From: Klebsormidium nitens
Taxonomy: Eukaryota; Streptophyta; Klebsormidiophyceae; Klebsormidiales; Klebsormidiaceae
DNA length: 39,004 nt
NCBI GenBank assembly: GCA_000708835.1
Contig: DF237643.1
Span: 1-39,004, forward strand
Reading direction: 5' to 3'
The position numbers were made by a program, and so were the translations under genes. Positions 1 to 10,309 of this stretch are shown piece by piece; the first letter of the stretch is position 1; every line of letters starts with the position of its first letter. Below the pieces are notes generated by a model. That model saw only the letters and a program-made list of their open reading frames with translations, was not told the origin of the DNA and made no database searches.

Positions 1-342
1 GAGTATGGAACTTGAAAGGCCGTCAGTCTGCCCTAAATACACTTGGCGCTTGCGGCTTGTTTGCAGTTCCGCCTTGTCGCTAACGTTACCGTATCTCAGC
101 TTTCTCAGCTTGCGAGCTTGTTTCTGTGGCTTTTGAAATTTGTATGCTGGAGACCAGGCTTGTGACCCGGGAACGCTTTACTGCGGTAACGGTGTACATA
201 CGGACCCCTACCGGCTCATTGCTTATGCCGAAAGGGCCGATATCTGGGTGCCCGGTACATTGACCTGGCTGGGTTGGGTGGGAATGCAAGGTCGCGCCAA
301 CTGCCGTGCCAGCTCAGCGCGCGCGGCAGCAATGGCGCGGCC
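1..342. other. No gene recognised
   Basis: Only short overlapping open frames on both strands, none with recognisable protein features. The last ~50 bases become GC-rich (GCGCGCGC and NotI-like GCGGCCGC) and lead into the direct repeat that begins near 343. Confidence 0.5.
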
Positions 343-1399
343 GCCTCCGAAGCTGCGGCCGCGGCCGCGCCGTGTCCGGGGCGTCTACGGACAAGTGAGT
401 ACGTCCGTGAACCAGCGGTCAGTGTGATTGGTCACGCTACCTTGGAAGAGAGTCAAATTCACTACTAAGGCTGTCGGCCGGACGGTTGCTAACAACGCAG
501 CTTCGTGCTGGAAAACAGCAAAGTCCCCTGCAGAAGCAGTCACCATCACGGCTGTTCTTCAGAACGCTTTGATCTGGGTTGCAAGCGCGATTTATTGTCG
601 CCTTCTCTAGTTTCATTCAATCGAGCGGCTCATTCTTGAATCTTTCAAGGGTAGACTTCTGATCCATATGAACTTCCATTGATGAAGAATTGTTGCAACG
701 CCTTCAGATTCGCTTCAACGCACCAACAAGCTGTAAACCGTCCCTGTTCAAGTTAGCTGTTCTAGCTGACAGATGAATAATCATAGTGCATTTTATTTAT
801 TTTATTCGGCCACAGAGGATCTGCATTGAAGAAAAATAGAATGTAAGATATAATCTGTTTTATATGCATACTAAACGGCCGGTTCCGGTAAGAAAGCTCT
901 ACGACAGACATACTAGTAGAACAAGGGAGGTTTTTTATAGTGGAAGGGTTGAGTTTGAGAGGAGCTTGAGGCATCTGAATTCGACCACAGATAGGGGAAA
1001 GTATCGCTGGGTTCCAGCCCATGCTGTGCTCATTGGTCATCCCCGCCTCAGCGTTTGAAGCTTGGGATAAGACGAGGAAAGATAACTTGCGGAGGGACAG
1101 GTACGAGCCGCTTCATGCCACCAGTATTACGTGACCCTTTTTTGGAACAAGCGTAGTGTGAGGAGGACACGACCGATGGGGAATCGATGCTTTGATTGAA
1201 GCAAGTGGTTTCATAACGAAAGCTCCGAACTGGGGTGGGCCCAACCGGGGTCAACTCCAACTGACAGTCTTAGCAATTCAAGCGTCCTCTTTAAAGCTGT
1301 GGACGACACGGATGTACCAGGGGCCGAACCGGTTTTGAGCCTGTCTTTTCCGAGTCGAAGGTCTCCCCCAATGAGGACCATCAAAGAGGGACATAGCAC
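343..1399. repeat. Long direct repeat, copy A (~1.06 kb)
   Basis: Begins at GCCTCCGAAGCTGCGG and ends at AGAGGGACATAGCAC. It aligns with 3801-4877 in the same orientation along its whole length, by eye roughly 85-94% identical with several small indels. No transposase, reverse transcriptase or integrase motif is visible in or between the copies. A 64-codon open frame (864-1058, plus strand) has the same start and stop in both copies with no indel, but most codon differences change the amino acid. It may be a segmental duplication or a non-autonomous element. The repeat itself is certain; its nature is not. Confidence 0.85.
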
Positions 1400-3429
1400 C
1401 GGCTTTCGTAATCAAGTATCCCACGTCATTGCAGTATCCAAAGATAATCAGAAAACCCTGGCGAGTAGAAGCTGATGGAGGCAGCTTGAGCAAAGCCCAA
1501 GAGTAGTTGCGCCCAGGAGCCCACTGGGATCGTAGTTGCTCGTCATGAACACCGAAGGGTCATATATCATAAAAAGGACAACAACGTGTAAGTAAGAGAG
1601 GAACGTTTGGTAAGCTCTACTATCTCGGAGAAAATTGCGCCTCTTCTGAACACAACATTCAAGTGAGCTCAGAAAAGCCCTCTGGCCATAAAGCGATCCC
1701 CGCTTCCGGGCCCGTACTAAGCGCCCGCGGCCGCTCATGCACAAATCTTTTACCATGCGGAAGTGGCAATGCTCAGCACTTCAGGCTTGGCCGCCTCAAT
1801 CATGATCGGCTTGCAGCGACTCCAATGCTCGGACAAAGCGTTGGCGCGGTCGCCGCCTCCGTCGGTAGGGGCCGCATGTCAGGTTCAGCCTTATTCGAGA
1901 GCGTGTTTTTCATAAGGATCACTGTTTGGTACCAGACACCTAGCTGGTAAGCCAGCACGCGTACGCAAGGGCGCTTGCGAGATAAAGGAAAGGTGCCGAG
2001 TGGCTCGAAAACGTATGCGTCGGCCAATGCAAATCTGGTCTTTAAGTCCAAACACCGGTTGCCCGTCTTCGCTGACCGTCGGCTGAGCTTGGCGCGCGCG
2101 CGCGCGTGTGAGCGCCACCTTCTCGCGCCAGTCGGGCAATACCGCGCGCCTTCACCAGAGCGCCCGGGCCCGTCGACTGGGGCTACGTCGCTCTGACAAA
2201 AAGTGAAGACCTGGGATACGCCTCTTAGCTTCTGCTAATATATAGGTCTAATCTTTAACCCCTTCAGAAATGTAGTCGCTAGCAAAGACGAGACGTCCTC
2301 TGTAACCGCTACCCCTGTCTGTACAGCCACCCGGCGCAAGCAGGTCGTAAGATGTAATGTCTGCAATGAAACCGGCGAGCAGATTTGCGCACCGCCTGAA
2401 GCGCGCAAGCGTCGAAGAATTCGGCGGCGAAGATGAAAGGGCATCCGGAAGTTGGGAGTGCTTCGGGCCTTTGCCCGAAGCATCGCTGACGTCACTGCCA
2501 CCACGCGTTTGTGCATTCACGACGGACGTCGACCAATGATTGGTGCAAGAGACCAGGGCGCTCAAGAAGATCTTCAAAGTGCATGCGGATTGTATTCCGA
2601 AGTTACGGATCCAATCGATGGCATCCGAGCCATTACAGCGACAGCTTGGCTTCTAGCAACCATCTATAATGCTTCGTCCTTGCCACGTCATGGAGTTCAA
2701 AGGGAAATACTAGACGAAAGAAGGTCGCACGGGATTGCGCGGGATTGCCGGGATCAACAAAAGCATTTAGATGCGCCCATCAGTTGATTACCACACCTAC
2801 AGGGTTCGCGAGGAAAGGAAGTCCTGCCCGATGTGACTTCGTTTTTAGTCCGCATATGCATGGCGGAAGGAAAACACGGATGGGGAAGGGACGGAAGGGA
2901 CCCTCCTTAAAACCAGTTAAGGACCAAACCAAAAGCTTCGTGTACATTTCATCGAAGTCCTCATTTTTGCATGGCTAGCTTTGGTGGCGTTCGAGATGAA
3001 ACTCGGTGTCATACTTCACGGGAGACTCCTCTCAGTTTAGCATCTATCTCAACCAGCAATATAGTATACCCGCCTTGAGAGAAACGTTCCATCCTAGTAC
3101 GCTGTCGTGCGGCAAGGATGTCAAAGCAATTGCGTGCGATTGGAAAATAAACAGCTTCCAATATACCTTTATGCACCGCAGCCGTCCGCTCAATGGCTCC
3201 GCCGTGCTCACGTCATCTTTAACGTCACCCAGGCCTGACTTCTGCAGCGCCCAGCGCGCGCAGTGCGCTCGGTCTTTGCGAACGCACAGGTTTGATGCAA
3301 AGTGCGCTCCATCAGGGTATCTTATAGCTTTCCGATCAGGCCGCACAACGAACGCCGTTCCTAGCGCCCCGGCCCTTACGGGTCGCTTCATTCTTCGGGC
3401 AACCTATTATACGTAGGCCGCGTGAACAT
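1400..3429. other. Spacer between direct repeats, no gene recognised
   Basis: The longest frames are a little over 100 codons and overlap on opposite strands, as expected for chance ORFs. It contains a (GC)n run near 2093-2107 (GCGCGCGCGCGCGTGTG). I looked for retrotransposon polyprotein motifs because the flanking repeats could be LTRs and found none. Confidence 0.5.
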
Positions 3430-3800
3430 ACGTCAGCAATCAGTGCTAATGCCGCGCCGCAGCCGCGCGCCAGTCCGAGTCGCGGCCGCCGTTCTACGGC
3501 TCCACGACCGCGCCGACATTAATTTATTTAGTTTTAGAGGGGCCCGCGGTCGCGCGGCCACGCAGCCGCGCAGACGCTCCTCGCTCCCGCACTGGCCCGG
3601 CCGCCAGAAAGCGCCCCGGCCGCGTGGCCGCTGTCTTTCGGTCAACATGGCTTTATTGGCTGCCACTCAAACGGTCAGCGCGCGCGCGCTGAGCAATCAG
3701 TGGGTCTCAAACGCGCGCGGCTGCGCATGATTGGGGCGGCCGCGCGGCCGGTCTGCTACGCCGGCCCCACGCGCGGGGCGCCACTAGCACGGCCGCCCGG
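3430..3800. other. GC-rich, CpG-dense island
   Basis: Much richer in GC and CpG than its surroundings, with many NotI-like GCGGCCGC cores and alternating GC runs (3675-3690), plus ATTGG/CCAAT-type pentamers (3653, 3732). It abuts copy B of the long repeat, whose first ~60 bases share the same composition. It could be a CpG-island-like promoter or just a low-complexity GC tract. No gene start downstream is recognised. Confidence 0.4.
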
Positions 3801-4877
3801 GCCTCCGAAGCTGCGGCCGCGGCCGCGCCGTGTCCGAAGCGTCTACGGACAAGTGAGTACGTCCGTGAACCAGCGGTCAGTGTGATTGGTCACGCTACCT
3901 TGGAAGAGAGTCGAATTCACTACTAAGGGTCTCGGCCGGTTGCTAACAGAGCAGCTTCATGCTGGAAAACAGCATCCTCCCTTGGAGAAGCAGTCACGCG
4001 CCCAGTGGCCGTTTCATCACGGCTGCTCTTCACAACTCTTTGATCTGGGTTGCAAGCGCGATTGATTGTCGCCTTCTCTAGTTTCATTCAATCGAGTGGC
4101 TCATTCTTGAATCTTTCAAGGGTAGATTTCTGATCCATATGAACTTCCATTGATGAAGAAGTGTTGCAACGCCTTCAGATTCGCTTCAACGCACCAATAT
4201 GCTGTAAACCGCCCCTGTTCAAATTAGCTGTTTTAGCTGACAGATGAATAATCATAGTACTTTCTAGTATTTCTGTCGGCCACAGAGGATCTGCAAAGAA
4301 AGAAAATAGGATGTAAGATATGTTCTGTTTATTATGCATACTAAACGGCCTGTTCCGGCAAGGAAGCTCTACGAAAGACGTACTAGTAAAACAAGGGAGG
4401 TTTTTTGTAGTGGAAGAGTTGATTTTGAGAGGAGCTTGAGGCATCTGAATTCGACCACAGATAATGGAAAGTATCGCTGGGTTCCAGCCCATGCTGTGCT
4501 AATTGGTCATCCCCGCCTCAGCGTTTGAAGCTTGGGATAAGATGAGGAAACAAACGTTGCGGAGGGGCAGGTAATGCATGAATCCTCTCCATGCCACCAG
4601 TATGACGTGACCCCTGTTCGAACAAGCGTAGTGTGAGAGGAACACGACCGATCCGGATTGATCTTTAATTGAAGCAAGTGGCCTCATAGAAAGCTCATTG
4701 GGGTGGCCTCAACAGGGGTCAACTCCAATTGACATTCTTAGCAAATGAAGCGTCCTCTTTTACGATTTAGAGGACTCGATGTACCAGGGGCCTAAGTCCA
4801 AAGCCGACCCGAACCGGTTTCCAGCCTGCCTTTTCTGAGTCTCCCCCAGTGAGGACCATCAAAGAGGGACAGAGCAC
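3801..4877. repeat. Long direct repeat, copy B (~1.08 kb)
   Basis: Partner of 343-1399, offset by about 3.46 kb. It differs by substitutions and small indels, including a ~19-base insertion near 3989-4008 relative to copy A. The best-conserved stretch is 4334-4528 (12 differences in 195 bases, no indel). Confidence 0.85.
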
Positions 4878-4894
4878 GCGCGCATGGACCTCGT

Positions 4895-5045
4895 GCCATC
4901 AGTAAGACGTGGCCCTCCTCATGAACTATTGTAAGCTGAGAAGGACACGATTGATGGGGGATCGATCTTATCCAAGCAAGTGGACTCATGACAAAAGCTG
5001 TTGGAGTGGACCCGATCACGGTCGGCTTCAACTGGCAATCTGAGC
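4895..5045. repeat. Third, partial copy of the direct-repeat 3' part
   Basis: Resembles about 1113-1262 of copy A and 4591-4735 of copy B: GCCATCAGTAAGACGTGGCC, AAGGACACGATTGATGGGGG and AAGCAAGTGGACTCATGAC occur in the same order. More diverged than A and B are from each other, and directly downstream of copy B, so the 3' part of the element appears tandemly duplicated here. Confidence 0.65.
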
Positions 5046-5739
5046 AGTTCAATCGCCTCTTCGATCGAGTACAGTGTAGACATTTTACTGGGAGCCTTTC
5101 TCCAGGAGCGGGGGCAACCCGTTTTACACTTCTAAGTGAGTCGACAGATCTCAACGCGCTAAATATCTGCGGAAGCGCCGCCTGGCCGCCTATCGGAGTG
5201 CTTTGAAGCATGCTACAAACTTCGTTTGTTTAACTGCAAGGACCGGCATATCGGAAGCGGCGCTTGTGGGCGTCAAATGCTAAAGTTACGGTCTTTACTG
5301 AGCAGTAAGCCCAGATCCTATTCCATCACCGCCGTTTGTGAAACCCACCTTCAGTCAGGGTCGCCAACAAAAGTGCGAGGGCTGGACAGGAAGTAGAGGA
5401 CAATGCGCATAGCAAAAAGTCTCAAAGTGTTACGGAAAGTTTTAGCGCGTCGAATCACGGCCTGAGAGCCAAGCCATGTGTCAGCGGAACGGTGTAACAG
5501 CAAGAACCGGTCAAAGGTTGGATTGCCAGTGAATCGATTGTACATGTCACGTAAGACGGGTTTTTCACCCAAGTCGAGAGGGCGAGTAACACAATTACAC
5601 CAGCTTCTTTTGTAAGCGCGGCCTGCCGTGCCCGATGTTTAGTTACTCATGTCAAATCCATTCCTCGTTAGCCAAAAGACAGTCCAGTCCGGCACCATCG
5701 GCGTACAACGGCGTACGTAAGCAAGTGGACGCAATTGAG
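5046..5739. other. No gene recognised
   Basis: A 73-codon minus-strand frame (5351-5572) and a 72-codon plus-strand frame (4988-5206, mainly in the repeat) are the only notable openings. Neither has recognisable motifs or splice-flanked neighbours. Confidence 0.45.
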
Positions 5740-6330
5740 CCCAGTACTGCCATCGCAGAAACATCATTGCCGGAGACACTGATCACTAGCCTTTAATTAT
5801 GCAGACGAGTACCAAACAAGAAACGTTTGACGTGGCACGCGGACAAGGCGCACACACGACCATCATCCAAGAGAACGTTTCCCTACCTTGCATTTGCACC
5901 TAATCCCCTTGCCGTTTCCAGCGACCGAAAGGCAGCCAGTCTGGGGAACCGATTGCCAAGAACGTTTCGAGCTCTAAGGCGACAGAAGGTAGGAAGGAGA
6001 AAAGATGATGCCGGGCAAGTACTGGAGCCGAAAGAACTGGTGCTGCGGTCTCCGCCGTATTAGTCTAGCTGACGGAATCCAACACGTTTGGTTGACAATG
6101 CCATACATGCGGCTTAAGAAAAGCGCATGAGCTTTTGAGACCTCCTTACTTCAGAAAAATAATGAGCCCAGTGAAGGTCCCTTCTGGCAATGGCATCGGG
6201 GTCTTCTCAATCGTATGGCTCAATTCGCCACCAACTTGAAGGCTGAAACACGACCCTTCCATCCCTGCCACTGATCGTAATTTTGAGTACTTCTTGAGCC
6301 AAAAAGTCACAAACGGAAGAACACATCCAT
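5740..6330. repeat. Tandem ~0.6 kb repeat, copy 1
   Basis: Aligns with 6345-6920 at a period of about 600 bases. Shared landmarks in order: GCAGAAACATCATT, GACGTGGCAC, AAGTACTGGAGCCG, AGAACTGGTGCTGC, GAGCTTTTG and GAGCCAAAAAGTCACAAACG. The plus-strand frame ending at 6063 keeps the same frame and stop as its counterpart ending at 6674. Diverged (roughly 70-80% by eye) with indels. Confidence 0.75.
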
Positions 6331-6344
6331 CAGATGGACGAAAA

Positions 6345-6920
6345 AGCTCCACGCCTGCGAGGGCAGAAACATCATTTCCACGGTCGGGAAGTCTAGATGC
6401 AGATGAATACTGACAAGAAAAGGTGACGTGGCACCTGGGCACAAGGCGCGCGGCCGACGAGCATGCCAGAGAGCGTTAGCCCGACGTGACATCTGGCATA
6501 AAACTGACCCACGTGCGGATTCGATCGGGCGACCCAAAAGCAGCCAACTCAAGCAACCGATCGCCCAGAACGTCTCGATCTGTAAGGCATCGGAAGATCG
6601 GAAGGAGAAAACTTTATGCCAGGGCTGAAGTACTGGAGCCGGAAGAACTGGTGCTGCCGTCTCCGCCATTCTAGTCTAAGCTGACGCTTCAACACATCTA
6701 GTTGACCATGCAAAACACGAAGCTTAGGAACGGCGCTTGAGCTTTTGGGACCTCAGTAATTCTAGGATGCATAAGCCTCGGGTCGACGGTTCTGTCTGAC
6801 AATGGCGTTGGGATTCTTGACGACCGGTGGCTTCGATTCGCCATCAAAGCTGAAACGCGATGTTCGTCCTTGCTACTGATCGTACTTCTTGAGGTTTTTC
6901 GAGCCAAAAAGTCACAAACG
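6345..6920. repeat. Tandem ~0.6 kb repeat, copy 2
   Basis: Second copy of the 5740-6330 unit, with the same landmarks in the same order and orientation. The tail of the plus-strand frame (about 6530-6674) aligns residue for residue with copy 1 (VLEPEELVLPSPPF against VLEPKELVLRSPPY, both then stop), with one in-frame 3-base indel. No known protein is recognised. Confidence 0.75.
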
Positions 6921-9900
6921 CAGACTGCGCAAAAAACGAATCTCCCACCAAACACGGCAATAAGTACCGAGCCACGTCATGCATACCATACGGCAGTGAC
7001 GGGGATATCATTTAATACCATACGGGTATTGACGGGCCGGATTGCACAAGTCTCCGTCAAAGACCATAAGGAAAGACAGGGGCCTTGGAGAGGAAACTAG
7101 TCGAGGGTCGACTGCTCGCGCACAGCTCGCGCCGTAAAGTCGTCATAGGAACACTTTATGCTCAGCTCTCACAACTCGACCATACCAATATGGCGCGCGC
7201 AGCTCTGCGCAAGCTAGCTCGGCTCGGGCTCAGGCTAGCTGCCAAAGTGCTGCCGTTGCAGTCGCGGGTTTCAGTGCACGCGCCCGAGACCACGACTCAA
7301 CGCGCGCCCGCGGCCGCTTTATCGGCCACTGCTAGTTGCATCGCGACCGACATCGCGGCTCAAGCGTAACAGCACCCCGACAAGCTCAGGGCAGGTATCA
7401 AGTAGACTTGGATTTGTTCTCCTTCTAGGGAAGACCAAAACATGAATTTCAGCGTTTCCGACGCAAGAAAAGCCACTTTCTAGATGTCTGGCTACCTCCC
7501 TAACTGACCGGCAATTCAGATTTGGATGAAGGATAGCATGGGCCAAACCCACTTTTGACGTCCTCATGGCCGGCGGAAGTGGGCACATGGATGTAGAACC
7601 AACCACGACTTTTCGCTGTAACCAATCAAACATACTGTGGTGAACCTCTATTCAGCTGAATGTTCAAGGAGCGGAGCGGTTTGACATAGCCAAGCGGACG
7701 ATGAAAAGATGCGAGAAGCGAGCCCGAACAGAAGAGAACAGCAGCAAGTTTAGAGAGCCACCCGTTCTCGGAACAATGTCGAATGATTCAGTCAAATGAT
7801 TGAGCGGACTCGTCAACGAGCGGGAGAAAAGTGTTAGCCGTCACGATTGCTTGCAGTGTTGCCTAGGATACTGCGCTTGATGCGAAGTGGCCAAATTAAT
7901 TGGCGGTTGACGCGCAGACTGCTCAGAGGACACAGCCGACAAGAGAATGGACCGAGGGGTGAGGAGGACGGTAACGAAGCGGGACTGACTCAAAAGAAGC
8001 CGAATGATCCGGGAGAGGAATGGTCATGAGCAACAAAACCGAGCGACTTCATTGAACACGCTGTGATGTTGTCGCCAGCGGATTGAGATCCTGAAGGTAG
8101 TGCCTGGCCACGATCATATCCACAGCCGGATAGACTACGCGTCGCACTACGACGCAACTCACTGGCATGCTTATTCAGAACCGTGACTGTGCAACGAACA
8201 AGTTGTGGCCCGCCCATCCATTGTTCAAAGCAATGATCTGCTCTGAGATCGGACCGGTGACCTTGCACGTAGCGTTGACAGGACCGCTGCAGAGTAAGCT
8301 AGAAGCTGCAAACGCAGCAACTGGAATCAGAAGGGACAAGGCCGGCATCGTAACTCAGATTCCATTCACGCTTGGGCCAAAGCCCATTCACAAGGATTGG
8401 AGTAATTTCTCATGGCCGTGCCGAAGCGATGGGGAGTGACCTGCGGACTTCACCCGGCCAGCATCAAAGCATGTAGCGCGTTGAGCAAAAGTTCACAAGG
8501 CAGACAATCACTGCCGCATCGGCAAACCGCAATTTATCGCCAAGGAATCAATTGTGTATCGGCGCCCTTGCAAAGTTGAAAGTCAAGTCCACCTAAGCAA
8601 GAAGCGAGCTCGATTGCACGTGCGGCGTAAACTTAGATTCAAGACAGATTGGTCGGAGTTGACCACGAAGCAGATTTGGTTGCTAAGCAACGGAACAAGG
8701 AACCGCGGCCACTCATGTGCTCATTTGAGATTTGCCGACGTGAATAATCATGGTAAACCGATATTGCAAGCACTGAGTGCCAGACCGTCACTAGTGAAAC
8801 ATATATGAGCAGCAAGTTGATCGAACTTCGGAACTGTATCATACTGAATTGGTACCATTATACTGATCCTTCACCAAGACACAAAGCAAAGGGTGGCGCG
8901 TGATAAAAAAATCACCCAACTGAATCCTCACCGTCTGAGTCAAGCTAGCAACAAACTTAGTCACTCGGCTCATCGATCCGAGCCTGCCCTGAATCTGAGC
9001 GCTGGGCTATCAATCAACCGTACTCATAAGACTAGCTTTGCAGTGGTGCAATGATGCTAGAGGCCCCGATTGAATCGCATGATACGGGGTGGAAACAAAT
9101 AGGTGCGGTCAGCTCCGCGCCTCCATGAATCATTGAAGTGGCGGCCGCGCCGTCACTCCAACCACTTCAACAGAAGACGGCCGTCCGCCGGCAAAGCGCC
9201 TTGTTAAGACGCAAACTTAGGCAAAAGAAGCTGGTGACCGTCACATCGAGGCCGTCTCTCGCAAGAAGAGTAACAGCCTTCTAGCACTGATGCATGAAAG
9301 CAAACTCGGTTCAAAGCGGGAAAGTAAGGACTGATGCCGTGTTGACGAACGCTTGAGAAAACGCGTCCCTTTTGTCACACCAACTCAGCACTCTTCAGCA
9401 ATTTTCAGCAATCAGAGGTGATAGACGCGGAGATTGCATGGCATTTGAAAATGGTTTGTCTTTGAACTGTTCAAAAGAGTGGCCGTACCCCGCACTTAGG
9501 GGCCGGCTGCTTATCCACGGGACTGTAAGTTCCGACTCGTCTCCAGTATCTTCTGGCGTGCGAGTCCCGTTGCTTGGAAATATTGTTTATATTGCAACTT
9601 GCCAACATTCCCAGGCTTTCCCTCGATCATGAATGAGGCACAGCTGCTTCGAGACCTGGCCTACGGAAGTTCGTCGACCGGAACTCTCAGTGGATCCGAC
9701 CGATCTATTCTATTCCGGACCCCGTGACCAATGTACACGCCAGTAACTTCCAGCAACTATTCCGTGCTTTACATGCCTGCTCTATCTTTGCCTCAGTCTC
9801 CATGTGACCTTAGTCACTCCCCGTAACCAACTTCTTAACAGTATTCAGACTGACGGGCGCCTTTTAAGGGCCAGTATTCGCTATACAAGTTCTCTTTACA

Positions 9901-10006
9901 GGGTTTCCTAGCTAGGCAGAAGAGTCACTGCACCAATCCTTTTTACACTCCCTCGTATACGTCACACCCACGGATCGTTTCCATCTCGTAGCACCCTCAT
10001 AAGCGG
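6921..10006. other. Gene-poor stretch, no gene recognised
   Basis: About 3.1 kb with only short overlapping frames on both strands and no exon series that could be joined in phase. Includes a CG-rich patch around 7090-7340. The last part, just past the Deltex stop, must hold that gene's 3' UTR; the poly(A) site is not identified. Confidence 0.45.
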
Positions 10007-10007
10007 G

Positions 10008-10165
10008 CAGCTCTGCCCATAAGCGGCCAGCCCAGCCCATACGCGGATCGCCCAACTGCTACTCGCAAAGCTGACCAGACGCTCCGCTCTTCGATCCTAA
10101 GCGCACAGCCGGCTAATAAGCGCAGAGATCGACCTGTAAGCGCTAAACCTGAACCATACGGACAC
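10008..10165. repeat. Degenerate ~20-bp tandem repeat in Deltex 3' flank
   Basis: Variants of CATAAGCGGNCAGC recur about every 19-21 bases: CATAAGCGGGCAG, CATAAGCGGCCAG, CATACGCGGATCG, CCTAAGCGCACAG, AATAAGCGCAGAG, CTGTAAGCGCTAAA. It lies 20-180 bases past the Deltex stop on that gene's strand, so it is probably in the 3' UTR. Confidence 0.6.
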
Positions 10166-10183
10166 AGCAGTTATTGTATAAGC

Positions 10184-10309
10184 TCACGCCGTCACGCCAA
10201 ACTCCGCCAGCTCCGCCTTGACCCGGGCGTGGTAAGTCTCGTCCGGGTACCCGTGCTGTGCCGCGCCGCCGTACGGGTGTGTCTTGTGGTGAATCCCCGA
10301 CCAAACAAC
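10184..10309 (-). CDS. DTX: Deltex exon 8 (residues 402-442, DTC C-terminus)
   Basis: Acceptor TTTTTAACCAG; ends with TGA at 10184-10186. Encodes VVWSGIHHKT, GAAQHGYPDETY and VKAELAEFGV. The His residues of HHKT and HGYPD and the Glu of the AEL motif match positions that, in human Deltex DTC domains, are implicated in ADP-ribose binding and ubiquitin transfer (remembered family knowledge, not tested here). Confidence 0.95.
   Translation of the reverse strand, partial: VVWSGIHHKTHPYGGAAQHGYPDETYHARVKAELAEFGVTA

Noticed and set aside
3044-3391. 115-codon minus-strand frame between the direct repeats
   Set aside because: It overlaps a longer frame on the other strand (3006-3416) and neither shows domain features. 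Treated as chance ORFs.
343-4877. LTR retrotransposon
   Set aside because: The spacing would suit one, but no polyprotein motifs, primer-binding site or target-site duplication could be seen. Kept only as a direct repeat.
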